A DNA stretch of 64,000 nt from Zasmidium citrigriseum (Eukaryota; Ascomycota; Dothideomycetes; Mycosphaerellales; Mycosphaerellaceae): NCBI GenBank assembly GCA_002786025.1, contig NHNW01000021.1, forward strand, positions 557,501 to 621,500, read 5' to 3'. Position numbers and translations under genes: made by a program. The notes under the pieces were generated by a model. It saw only the letters and a list, made by a program, of their open reading frames with translations. It made no database searches and was not told the origin of the DNA. Below are positions 1 through 9,064 of this stretch, one piece after another. Within the stretch, counting starts at the first letter, position 1. Each line of letters starts with the position of its first letter.

Positions 1-810
1 TCTCCTCCCGCCCGCCGCAGCCTTCTTCATTAGATGAGCATCGTGGGCGATACAGCTCTCGATGCGCCCAGCGAGGAAGGGTAATGTCCCACCACTATGC
101 GCAAGCAATATTTGTAGTCCAGTGAACCGATCGAAGACACCCGAAAGCAACATCCTCGTAACCGCAATCGTAGTCTCCAGCGGAAACCCCATGGCAAGCG
201 GCAACACATGTCCATACTCACTCTTCCGCGGCCCATAAACCTCATCCGGCAACCCATAATGCGGATGCAAAAACAACACCATCCCTTCACTCTCCAACAC
301 TTTCCAAAGCGCGTCAAGCCTAAGATCATCCAACCCTTCCCCGAGTCCCGAAGTCCCCATAACAACGCCCCGACAATGCCCAAGCCCCCTCAACCTCTTA
401 ACCTCACCCACAACCTCCTCCGCACTGGCACTCAACGGCAGCGTCCCAAAAAAGAACAACCTCCCCTCAAATTTCCCACACATCCCCTCCATATCATCAT
501 TGACATCCCTCGCCACCTTCCCCGCCTCGGCCGGATCCACCCAATCGAGCCACGGATTCGCGAGACTTAAGACGCTGATATCGATGCCGTGGCGGTCCAT
601 GAATGCGATCTTCTGGTCGATGTCGAAATAGGCGGGGCCTATGGGTCGGCCGCGGGAGGTTGACGAGGAGGCTTCTTCGGTGGGGAGGATGATGAGGCGT
701 TCGCCGATTTTGGCGTCGAAGGTGCGGACGAAGGGGATCTGTTGACGGGTGCGGAGCATGGACATTAGGAGGGGTGGGTACATGTGGGTGTGGACGTCGA
801 CGGTGGGCAT
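1..810 (-). CDS. Amidohydrolase, probable isoorotate (uracil-5-carboxylate) decarboxylase; 3' end outside window
   Basis: The frame is open from an ATG at 810 to the window edge, giving 270 codons with no stop, so the C-terminus is missing. The protein starts MPTVDVHTHMYPP, with the metal-binding HxH at H7 and H9. Further on come LHPHYG (H182, H184) and HSGG (H238), in the order seen in the ACMSD/amidohydrolase-2 decarboxylase family (PF04909). Members of that family include 2-amino-3-carboxymuconate semialdehyde decarboxylase and fungal isoorotate decarboxylase, which turns 5-carboxyuracil into uracil plus CO2. The metal-binding aspartate expected further downstream would lie outside the window. 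The gene diverges from a thymine 7-hydroxylase-like gene with 435 bp between the two ATGs. That makes isoorotate decarboxylase the most economical substrate assignment. The family call is firm; the substrate is inferred from the neighbour. Confidence 0.85.
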   Translation of the reverse strand, partial: MPTVDVHTHMYPPLLMSMLRTRQQIPFVRTFDAKIGERLIILPTEEASSSTSRGRPIGPAYFDIDQKIAFMDRHGIDISVLSLANPWLDWVDPAEAGKVARDVNDDMEGMCGKFEGRLFFFGTLPLSASAEEVVGEVKRLRGLGHCRGVVMGTSGLGEGLDDLRLDALWKVLESEGMVLFLHPHYGLPDEVYGPRKSEYGHVLPLAMGFPLETTIAVTRMLLSGVFDRFTGLQILLAHSGGTLPFLAGRIESCIAHDAHLMKKAAAGGRR

Positions 811-1245
811 CTTGAAGGTCTCTTCTTCGTGGATGTTTGGTCTCTGTGCTTCCGGTCCAATTCTGTACGAGTCGAGTGGCTCTTTTCGTTATCGAATTGC
901 TCTCCTGAGATATCTCACAATCTCCTGCAGTTAATCTGGAAGTACAGACGGAAACGACCGACTTTTTCAATATTTTCCTTGAGAGAAGCAAGAGGTGAAG
1001 TCTCGCCCGCGAAAGTCAAACCCACCTCCCACATCGGACCCCGCCTCGCTGATAAGAACCGCGAGCTGCCCTATCACTCACCCACCATAGATAACCAACC
1101 GCCGCAATCTATATCGAGAAACAAAAAGCCTCAATCCGTCTCTATTTCGACTTCACCTCAAGCTCTCACTCACGAAACTCACCAGAAAGTGGTTTTCGCG
1201 GCAGTAACAGCACGTCTACGCCCTCACCTTTCACTTTCGTCCAAA
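811..1245. promoter_or_regulatory. Divergent intergenic region between the amidohydrolase and dioxygenase genes
   Basis: These 435 bp separate the two ATGs and must hold both promoters. The stretch just before the dioxygenase start is rich in C, A and T, as in many filamentous fungal 5' leaders. I see no binding site that I would name. Confidence 0.5.
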
Positions 1246-2522
1246 ATGAAACCCTCAGCAGTGACTTCGGCCGTCTCCTCAGACAACCTCGAGATTCCCC
1301 TCATCGACTTCTCCGCATTTCTCACGGCCAACGATGAAGCGACGAAACGCACCACCGCGCAAGCGATCCTCGATGGCTTCCAAAAAGCCGGCTTCATCTA
1401 TCTCAAAAACCACGGAATCACCCCCGCCCAAATCCAAGAAGCTTTCTCCGAATCTGCCAAATTCTTCAAACGCCCTGAGTCGCAAAAGATGGAGATGGGC
1501 TGGACGACGCCAGAAGCGAATCGCGGGTACTCGCAACCAGGACGGGAGAAGACCACGGATGCGACAGATCCCAATGAGATTGAGAGGATACGAGAGAAGG
1601 AAGGAGTGGATTTGAAAGAGAGTTTCGAGATTGGAAGGGAAGGTGAAGAAGGGTTACCGAATCAATGGCCGGATAAATTTGATGAGGAAGGGAAGGTGTT
1701 TAAGCAGAAGATGTTGGACTTCCATGACAGTGTCAAGCAATTGCACATGCAGATTATGCGGGCGATTGCCGTCGGATTGGGGATTGAGGAGTCGTGGTTC
1801 GATGGGTTCACCTCCAGAGGGGATAATACGCTGCGATTGCTGCATTATCCGGAAGTCAAGAGTGAGGTGTTCCAGAAGAATGCGAATACCGTGCGGGCGG
1901 GCGCGCATACGGATTATGGATCGATTACATGTCTGTTCCAGGTAAGTTCTTCCTGTTGGGATTGTGCGAGAGGAGGATTGTGTTGAGCGGACGGCACATC
2001 CGTGTTGAGGTGGCACAATGGATTGCGAGATTGCGGAGCCCGATGCCGAAACACGGATTTCGTCTGCTGTTACGGACTTCGTGTGCTGCACTTGGCGTCG
2101 GCATGTGAGAGCGAGGCTAACTTTTCGTTCCTGCGTAGGACATGGCCGGCGGACTGCAAGTGCTTTCCCCGAACGGCAATTATATCGATGCCACGCCTAT
2201 CCAAGACACGATCGTTGTCAATGCGGGTGATCTGTTAGCCCGCTGGTCGAATGACACCATCAAGAGCACCAAGCACCGCGTAGTCGAGCCGCCCACAACG
2301 GCAGCCGTGCATCCAGCACGCTATTCGATTGCGTATTTTTGCAATCCCAACTTTGATCGCTTCATTGAGGCCATTCCGGGAACCTTCAGCGAGAGTAGGC
2401 CGAAGAAATATCCGGGGATCAACAGGTCAGGAAGGCGATACCGAGAAGGCTTGCACAACATTTGACTGACCCGTGTCTGCAGTGGAGATTATCTCGTTCA
2501 GCGATTGACCGCGACGTATTGA
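1246..2522 (+). CDS. Thymine 7-hydroxylase-like Fe(II)/2-oxoglutarate dioxygenase
   Basis: Exons are 1246-1941, 2139-2425 and 2483-2522, giving 340 residues. Both introns have GT..AG borders, and both junctions continue conserved sequence (LFQ/DMAGGLQ and GIN/SGDYLVQ). An N-terminal DIOX_N region (from EIPLIDFSAFL) is followed by the catalytic domain. Iron ligands are H221 and D223 (AHTDYG) and H278 (KHRVVEPP); 2-oxoglutarate is held by R293 and S295 (ARYS). The stretches GWTTPEANRGYS and NAGDLLARWSNDTIKST, together with the overall length, fit fungal thymine 7-hydroxylase. That enzyme oxidises thymine in three steps to 5-carboxyuracil (isoorotate). Isopenicillin-N-synthase-like relatives with other substrates are the alternative. 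The divergent decarboxylase neighbour supports the pyrimidine-salvage reading. Confidence 0.88.
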
Positions 2523-4051
2523 TCGAAGACGGGTTGCCTATTCGGTCGATTGCAGACCGAAGACTCATCCAGGTCCTGCACGTGGTGCCCAAGACGCCGC
2601 TCATTCTCGAAAAGTCGGAGTTCGCCTGGGGTTCAGATTTCGGGCAAGAAATGATCGTGAGCCGGGGTTGTGGAGTTCATTTGAAGAAACTAGCGATTCG
2701 TGGATTTTTCTAGCCTTGTGACAGTCAAGCCATTCGAGCGGTGTAGACGCTCCACGCTGCAAGCAATTTTCTCAAGCGATCAGATCAGAGTTGGCCGTCG
2801 GCCAGCGAGGCCGAGGGCGAAGCCGCGCCGTCGCCGACATCAAGGTTGCTAGATGTCACGGTGTAGGGCGCATGAGTGAGTCAGTATTGCGCGATGTCGG
2901 CCCACGATTTCGTGTCGCTAGGCGTAACAGTGTTCGGCTAGCAGAGAGGAGTCAATGTGGTGTCGTGATCATTTTGTATGGGGTCTCCGCGGAATTGTCG
3001 GCGTGAGGAGCTTTGTTGGCGCAGGTACAGAGGCGTGTACTACGCGTGAGGTGCGAAAAAGGTTGATGATGCAGAGCGGGGATGTTGATCGCGGCGGTTT
3101 AGTTTGACGTAAATGTGGATATGTGATGTGGAGAGCGTGTGGACTGTGTCAAAACACGTGGGCAGGCTGAGAATCTCACCCTTCATGTGAAAGCCACAAG
3201 GATGCTTCTCGTGGGCATGGTGTTTATTCGGAGACCGAACATCATCCCCTAGCTCGCAGATTCTCGAAAAGAGTTTTGTTCTTCGATCATCACATGTCAG
3301 AGATGCTGCACGCTGCACGCGATCTGCTGACCGATTTCCGGGGCTACTTCGATACATGCACATTGCATTCGTCTGTTGTTTGATGACGGCTGAATACCCG
3401 TGGCTTGCTGAGGTGATGGGTCCAGTCCTCCAAACACGATCGGACTGCCCCAGTGGAGAGCTGAAAATTCTCACCTGTTCTGACGAGAGGCGCGCATGTC
3501 GACGGCTGAACACGCTGCTGTAGTGCGTGTCCCCAGGCCATGGTTGCAGGCAGAGTGCCACGGCTCCAAGACCGGTCGCCCGACGGGCTCTATTTTCTGC
3601 TCAAAGTTTTGGGAAGAATTGCCATTCGGGGCATGGTGGTGGATGCGGCGATCCGTGCCGTGGCCAGGTGTGGTGAGAACCTTGGACAAAGGCGTGATCT
3701 GACTCCACCGACTGCGGCGCATGTGCGCATCGACTCGCTCGCAGCCGTTCCTTATTACCTACGAGAAACCACCATTGTGCAGCTTTTTGCGTTTCGTGAA
3801 CTGCTGCTGGGGCACGTGTGTTCAACATTATTTTTCTGCTATAGACATGCGTCTGGCCACGGCCATCTGGAGACGACGAACCGACCTGACCACGCACCGC
3901 ACCAACTCGTGAAGAGAGAAGAGTGATTGACTGTTCCTGATCGGAATTGGTTGCTGGCTGTCGACTCGCTTCTGCACCCCGCCATCGGATCGGACTTGCG
4001 CGACAGGCAGGCGCGTCATCCCTCACCTTCGAGAACGTCGTCGCCGCCAGC
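2523..4051. other. Intergenic region, no gene recognised
   Basis: About 1.5 kb between the dioxygenase stop and the arrestin start. Several short frames are open on both strands, but none has a recognisable domain or a convincing splice pattern. The last few hundred bases are probably the promoter and leader of the arrestin gene. Confidence 0.5.
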
Positions 4052-5431
4052 ATGTCTCTCAGAATTTTCGGCATCAAAGTGCCTTCTCCGCAACTCGAAT
4101 ACCTCCCGCATGCCAACAAGGGCGTCGCAAAGGTCTCCCACACCGCATTGGACAACATGGACCACATCAAGCGCCCCACGCTTAAATTGAAGCACAGCAG
4201 CGGCCGCGACAAATCGAAGTCCAAGGAACGATCATTGTCAAAGGACAAGCACGGCAGAGATGCGCCCAGGTCGCCGCTACAACCCAAGCCGGTCAAAATG
4301 GATCTGGTCATGGAATCGCCACCCGTATTACTCATGGACAACCCTCAACAATCATCAGGCGCATTGATCTCCGGTCGACTGCAAGTGACCCCCAATGGCG
4401 ACAGGGTCGAGTTGGAGAGCGTGAAGATGTTCCTGGAATGCACTACCACAACAAAGCGCCCCGTCGAAGCCCGATGTCGCGAGTGCATGACCCAAATCAA
4501 GGACCTTTACGAATGGCATTTCTTCACCAAGCCCAAACTCTTCCGCGCCAGCGAGGGCATGCAAGAACTGCCCTTCTCCCACCTCATCCCAGGCCACCTC
4601 CCCGCAACGACCCACGGCCAGATCGGCAGCGTCGAATACTCCCTCCACGTCCGCGCACGCAGCACATCCGGCGAAGAGACCGAATTCCGACGACAACTCA
4701 TCATCAACCGCGCCCTTCGTCCCGGAAACGACAAGAATAGCGTTCGCGTCTTCCCTCCAACAAACCTGACCCTCCACGTAACCCTCCCGAACGTCATCCA
4801 TCCGATCGGCGAATTCCCCGTCCAATGCCGCATGACTGGTATCACCACCAAGCGCGAGGACACGCAAACCAGGTGGCGACTTAGGAAACTCACCTGGCGC
4901 ATCGAGGAACACGAGACAAACGTCAGCCCGGCCTGTGCCAAACACGCAGCCAAGATCGGCGGCGAGGGCAAAGGCGTGCAGCATGAGAACACCCGTGATG
5001 TAGGCATGGACGAGATGAAGATGGGTTGGAAGACGGATTTCAGTGACGGGACGGTCGAAGGCGAGTTCATGGCTCACATGAACGCATCCGCGAAACCACA
5101 ATGTGGCGTCGACGCTCCTCACGGACTGAAGATCAACCACAATCTCATTCTCGAACTCGTCATCGCGGAGGAATGGGCACCAAACAAGAAACCCAACCAA
5201 GCAACACCCACCGGCGCAGCACGTGTCCTCAGGACACAATTCGCACTGAACGTCACTGAGCGAGCGGGCATGGGAATCGCCTGGGACGACGAGCAGCCCC
5301 CGATGTATGAGGACGTCCCTGCCAGCCCACCACACTACAGGTCGAACAGCGGCGAGGGATTGACAGCTGTAATGGACTACGAGGGCGAGGATCTGCATGA
5401 GGATGTGGAGCATTTGAACTTGAACTCATGA
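4052..5431 (+). CDS. Ldb19/Art1-type alpha-arrestin, ubiquitin ligase adaptor
   Basis: A single exon of 459 residues; the ATG at 4052 (MSLRIFGIKV) is the first in frame. A basic, serine- and lysine-rich insert (about residues 40-80) interrupts the N-terminal arrestin fold. The conserved core runs through RALRPGND, FPPTNLTLHV and NVIHPIGEFPVQCRMTG, typical of the fungal Ldb19 family (PF13002). The C-terminus carries two PPxY motifs, PPMY (416-419) and PPHY (426-429), the docking sites of Rsp5/Nedd4 WW domains. In yeast such adaptors bring the ligase to plasma-membrane permeases so that they are ubiquitinated and internalised. The tail after the PY motifs is acidic. Which cargo this protein selects cannot be read from sequence. 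Confidence 0.88.
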   Translation: MSLRIFGIKVPSPQLEYLPHANKGVAKVSHTALDNMDHIKRPTLKLKHSSGRDKSKSKERSLSKDKHGRDAPRSPLQPKPVKMDLVMESPPVLLMDNPQQSSGALISGRLQVTPNGDRVELESVKMFLECTTTTKRPVEARCRECMTQIKDLYEWHFFTKPKLFRASEGMQELPFSHLIPGHLPATTHGQIGSVEYSLHVRARSTSGEETEFRRQLIINRALRPGNDKNSVRVFPPTNLTLHVTLPNVIHPIGEFPVQCRMTGITTKREDTQTRWRLRKLTWRIEEHETNVSPACAKHAAKIGGEGKGVQHENTRDVGMDEMKMGWKTDFSDGTVEGEFMAHMNASAKPQCGVDAPHGLKINHNLILELVIAEEWAPNKKPNQATPTGAARVLRTQFALNVTERAGMGIAWDDEQPPMYEDVPASPPHYRSNSGEGLTAVMDYEGEDLHEDVEHLNLNS

Positions 5432-5823
5432 TCGAACGACGAAACGGCCGACGACATGACCTACCATTGACTACCGACTCTCGTATCTCTTTACATCACT
5501 CTGGACGGCATTGCATGGAACCAACAGCACGGCACGGCATCAAAATTCGGGACGGGACTCTTTTATTCGGACTTGGGAGAGATACCCATTGCTTTTCAGC
5601 ATCTTTAGCATTGAATTGCGACTATAGACAGCGAAGGCGTTTTTGAGGAGTTACAACAAGGAGAAAAACAAAAAAGCAAGGATAGGCAACAGGACTGGAT
5701 CAATTTGAGATTTTGGATGCAAGCACTTTCGTGCTGCTGTTTCGTTGTTGTTTGTGCTGAGGCATAATCGTAGTTTAATCAGACCAGCAAATGGGATTCA
5801 CTGCACTCTGCAACAGCCTTGTC
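5432..5823. other. Convergent intergenic region (3' UTRs)
   Basis: These 392 bp lie between two converging genes and should contain both 3' UTRs and polyadenylation sites. No further gene is seen. Confidence 0.5.
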
Positions 5824-7914
5824 TCAATCATCCCCAGCTTTGCTCGCCCTTCGATCATCCCTATCCCTCTGCCTCTCCCGACTCCTATCCCTCCCATCAT
5901 ACCGGTCACCTCTGGTATCCCTCTCCCTGTCCCTATCCCGATCGCGGTCCCTACTCCTCGACCTATCCCTCCGCCTCGAGCGATCCTTATCCTCATCACG
6001 CACAGTGCTGCCACCACCAGGAATATATCGATCCATCGTCTCGGAGCCTCGAGGCCGATCTCGATCTTCATAGCGCGGTCGACGGCGACGTTCATCTCTA
6101 ATGACATCGCGGTCGCGGTCTCGATCTCGCTCGTCGCGAATGACATCTCTGTCGCGATCTCGTTCGTCGCGGATCACGTCCCTGTCGCGACTCCTGTCAC
6201 GAGTCCTTTTACGGTCTCGGTCATCTTCGTCGTCATCAGGCGTTCGTTTCCTCTCCCTGTGACGTGGTGGCGATTCATCATCTCGTGCGCGTCGGGTACT
6301 GGCTCCGCCTGTAGCAGCCGCTGCCGCAGCGCCTCCAGGCACGTACCTGTCAATACCTGGCGGACTGCGACTGCGCTCTCTTCTCCTCGAACGGTCTCTG
6401 TCTCTGGCGGTATACCTGCGACCAGGCGATCGGGAGCGTGACCTGTCGCGATAATCTCGACGGCGGGGAGGACTGCGACTGTCGGCTTCACGGCGGGGTC
6501 GATATGAGTCTCTGCTCCTGCTACGAGCAGCCCGTTCGACCACCTCGCCTTCTTCGCCTCGGTCGCGGTTCCTTTCTCGAGAACGTGGTCTGTCCCTCTC
6601 GCGATCCCTGTCTCGGTCATAATCTCTGTCCCGCTCATCGCGTCCGCCGCGTTGACGAGCTCTCCAGGCTTCCCGCTCAGCACTAATGTCGCGGTAGAGG
6701 GATTCTCGTCGATCTCGTGGGCGGCGGTCGTCAGGGGATCGGTCGCGTCTTCTGCTGCTGTAGGATGATCGTGCGGGAGATGGTGATCGGGCGCGTGTCC
6801 GAGTTCGAGATTCAGAATCAGCTGGTGTCGCTGGTGCCATGTTTGGTACGGCGCTGAAAGACTCGCCCGGTTTGTCGCCCTTTCTAAGAGTGAGAGACGT
6901 GGGCATCAAGCCTTGAGCGCGCATCTGCTCTTTGCTCTGGTTGTTGCGTGGCGCGGACTGGTGTTTAAGAAGTCGCGGCGGAGGCTCCATGCTCTCACTG
7001 CGTTCCAATGCTGGACGTCGTCCTTGTTCTGCGATCTTCTGGCCTTCGCGAAGTAGCGATTCTCTGGCTTCTTCTTCCAGACGCCTCTTCTCGCGTTCCT
7101 CTCGCTCCTTTTGACGACGCTCCCTTTCTTCTTGCAGTGCTTTCTCGCGCTCTTCGGCCTCCTTCTTCGCCTTCTCGCGATCTTCATTGTACTTGCGGAT
7201 TCTCTCACGCTCGCGCTCCTTCTCTGCCGCCTTCCACGCCTCACGCTCGGCACGGCGTTTCTGCTCACGCTGAAGTCGCTCGGTCTCTTTCTGCAGAGCT
7301 TCCTGCTTCTTCTTCAAAGCTTCGAGCTCCTTCTTCTTCCGCTCATGTGCCTCCTGCTTCTTGCGCTTCTTCTCGTCCTCTGCAAACTTCTTTTCACGGT
7401 CCTGCCGCCGCTCCTCCGCTTCAGCCGCATATGCGTCTTCAGTCTTGTTACCTTTTTGCAATTCCTCCTCGGCGGCCTCCGCGCCCACTTCATTTCGACG
7501 AATCTCACGCAGTGTCTTCTCGGCGTTCGCAATGTATTGATCGATGTAGGCGTCAATGTCCTGCTCAGTCTTACTGTAGACATCCGCACGTGCCGCCGCT
7601 CCTTCCAGTAAAGGCGCGCCCATTCGTCGGTCGGGCTTCAGGTACTTGACCGGTTCGCGATCAATCTCGGTCGTGGTAAAGGTTCGGAGTGCCGCCTCGA
7701 ACATGCCCCGCTGCGCGCTTTCATTGTACTGCTGGAACGCCTTCTTCCGCAACGCGTCGAACTCGCCCTTCTTCTTGAAGGTGTGCAGCATGCCGTCGAT
7801 GGAAGCGCGCTGGGTGGAGGAGAGAGGCAGCTCAGAGATCTTGGGCTTCTTGCGCGGCGGCAGCTCGAAGTCCTCGCCGCCGTCCATGCCGGACATGACG
7901 ACGTCGGTCGCCAT
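5824..7914 (-). CDS. COMPASS subunit Shg1-like protein (BOD1/SHG1 domain) with long RS/RD-rich tail
   Basis: A single exon of 696 residues from the ATG at 7914 (MATDVVMSGMDGG). The frame is open upstream, but without an ATG in a plausible context. Residues of about 35-130 form an all-helical BOD1/SHG1-type domain (GMLHTFKKKGEFDALRKKAF, then VYSKTEQDIDAYIDQYI). Shg1 is a subunit of the Set1/COMPASS histone H3K4 methyltransferase in yeast. A long charged coiled coil of E, K and R (about 170-320) follows. The last 250 residues are made almost entirely of R, D, S and E, as in RS-domain proteins, and contain tandem repeats. Budding yeast Shg1 is much shorter, so the tail is extra and may link to RNA processing; that last point is inference. 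Confidence 0.8.
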   Translation of the reverse strand: MATDVVMSGMDGGEDFELPPRKKPKISELPLSSTQRASIDGMLHTFKKKGEFDALRKKAFQQYNESAQRGMFEAALRTFTTTEIDREPVKYLKPDRRMGAPLLEGAAARADVYSKTEQDIDAYIDQYIANAEKTLREIRRNEVGAEAAEEELQKGNKTEDAYAAEAEERRQDREKKFAEDEKKRKKQEAHERKKKELEALKKKQEALQKETERLQREQKRRAEREAWKAAEKERERERIRKYNEDREKAKKEAEEREKALQEERERRQKEREEREKRRLEEEARESLLREGQKIAEQGRRPALERSESMEPPPRLLKHQSAPRNNQSKEQMRAQGLMPTSLTLRKGDKPGESFSAVPNMAPATPADSESRTRTRARSPSPARSSYSSRRRDRSPDDRRPRDRRESLYRDISAEREAWRARQRGGRDERDRDYDRDRDRERDRPRSRERNRDRGEEGEVVERAARSRSRDSYRPRREADSRSPPRRRDYRDRSRSRSPGRRYTARDRDRSRRRERSRSPPGIDRYVPGGAAAAAATGGASTRRARDDESPPRHRERKRTPDDDEDDRDRKRTRDRSRDRDVIRDERDRDRDVIRDERDRDRDRDVIRDERRRRPRYEDRDRPRGSETMDRYIPGGGSTVRDEDKDRSRRRDRSRSRDRDRDRDRERDTRGDRYDGRDRSRERQRDRDDRRASKAGDD
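6088..6180 (-). repeat. Tandem repeat coding for DVIRDERDRDR units in the Shg1-like gene
   Basis: Three copies of a unit beginning DVIRDER follow one another at about 11-13 residue spacing. The DNA is likewise repetitive, with cgcgatc/gcgaatgacat blocks. Such in-frame minisatellites commonly change copy number between strains. Confidence 0.75.
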
Positions 7915-8261
7915 GCTGGCGGTTTGAGACGTGATAGGTAGGTGGAATAGTGATTGTGGTGTTGCCTTGGAGATGCGTGTTACAGAAGTCGAGACGCAAG
8001 CAAGCAAGGAGGGCAGGCGTCGAGGTCGGTTGTTTATTAGAGTTTCGCTTGCGACTCCCGACTGCCTCCGACGCCGAGATTGAACGAGGAGAGCAACACC
8101 AGCACCAGCACCCATTCACCTGAGCACCTGAGCTTCTCGCGTGACGACACCACCACCACAGTCAATCGCTGCTACAATACGATCAGAAAGGGCGGGCCCT
8201 CTAATTGCGAATGCGCTGCGCCTAAGCGACCACCAACACACCTCCAAGCACAGTCACAGCC
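7915..8261. promoter_or_regulatory. Bidirectional promoter region, Shg1-like and complex I subunit genes
   Basis: The region is 347 bp from ATG to ATG between divergent housekeeping genes. It is CA/AC-rich before the plus-strand start. No specific factor site is called. Confidence 0.45.
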
Positions 8262-8640
8262 ATGGTCAACAAGATCTTGTTTTGGTCGGGCTTCGGTGCG
8301 TAGAATCATATGCTATACTACTTCCAACATTACATGCTAATAAAGGTTCATTCCAGGCCTCGCCGTCCGCTTCTGGCAGCTCGGCATCGAGATGCGCCCC
8401 TTCTTCGCCCGCGAGAACTGGGTCATCTACCCCATCTACGGCGGTCTGGGAGCTTCTTTCGGCTACTGGCTCCAGGGCATCGAGCAGCGACAAATGCGAT
8501 ATCTCTCAGAAACACGCGAGCGCCTACTTGAGAAGCGGAGGAGACGAGCTGAGCGGGAAGGAGGTGTGAACATTGGCAGCAGGGCACAGGTTGAGGAGGA
8601 GAGCATTCATGCGACGCCGAGAGATGCCGCGACTGCATAG
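8262..8640 (+). CDS. Small mitochondrial complex I accessory subunit (NDUFB4/B15-like)
   Basis: Exons are 8262-8295 and 8357-8640, giving 105 residues. The first exon encodes MVNKILFWSGF, and the junction restores FGLAVRFWQLGIEMRPFF. There is one membrane segment (about YPIYGGLGASFGYWLQGI), followed by a very basic helix (RERLLEKRRRRAER) that would lie at the matrix or intermembrane face. Size, single transmembrane helix and the RPFFARENW block fit fungal accessory subunits of NADH:ubiquinone oxidoreductase. Assignment to the B15/NDUFB4 type is from memory of the family and less certain than membership of complex I. A short phase-1 intron directly after the first dozen codons is common in such nuclear-encoded subunits. 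Confidence 0.7.
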
Positions 8641-9064
8641 GGGGAGAATTGTGGAGAGAGTAGACATGAGTGGTATCTTGGGAGCGATGGAAATGGAGCG
8701 ATGGGAGCAGATGGTGTAGACGGTGACGACAAGAGAAGACGGAGAAAGGGCGGATATGTCTCTTTCCGAGCATACCGCCAACAACTACACGATTTACTAC
8801 ACTCGCATACGAGCCTGACGACAGCTGGCTCATTCATATCCTGCCGCGTCACGTCTCCTAGAGTCAATGGCGTGGCAGATCTGTATATAGCTACACCTCC
8901 CCAAAATGCAGCGGATAAGCTGAAACGGGCACGCTCTAAATGGCAGTGCCGACTTCACTTGATAACACCTTTCTCATTCTACAACATCACGGACCAGGTA
9001 AGGCTTATATAACTTCACCAATGTCGCCTCAGTCAGATATCTCGTGAATAGCTGAATATCGAAC
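8641..9064. other. Intergenic region, no gene recognised
   Basis: These 424 bp hold the 3' UTR of the complex I subunit gene and the promoter of the next gene. Nothing else was seen. Confidence 0.45.

Noticed and set aside
4355..5413. 352-codon open frame antisense to the Ldb19-type arrestin
   Set aside because: It lies wholly within a well-supported gene; the translation has no recognisable motif.
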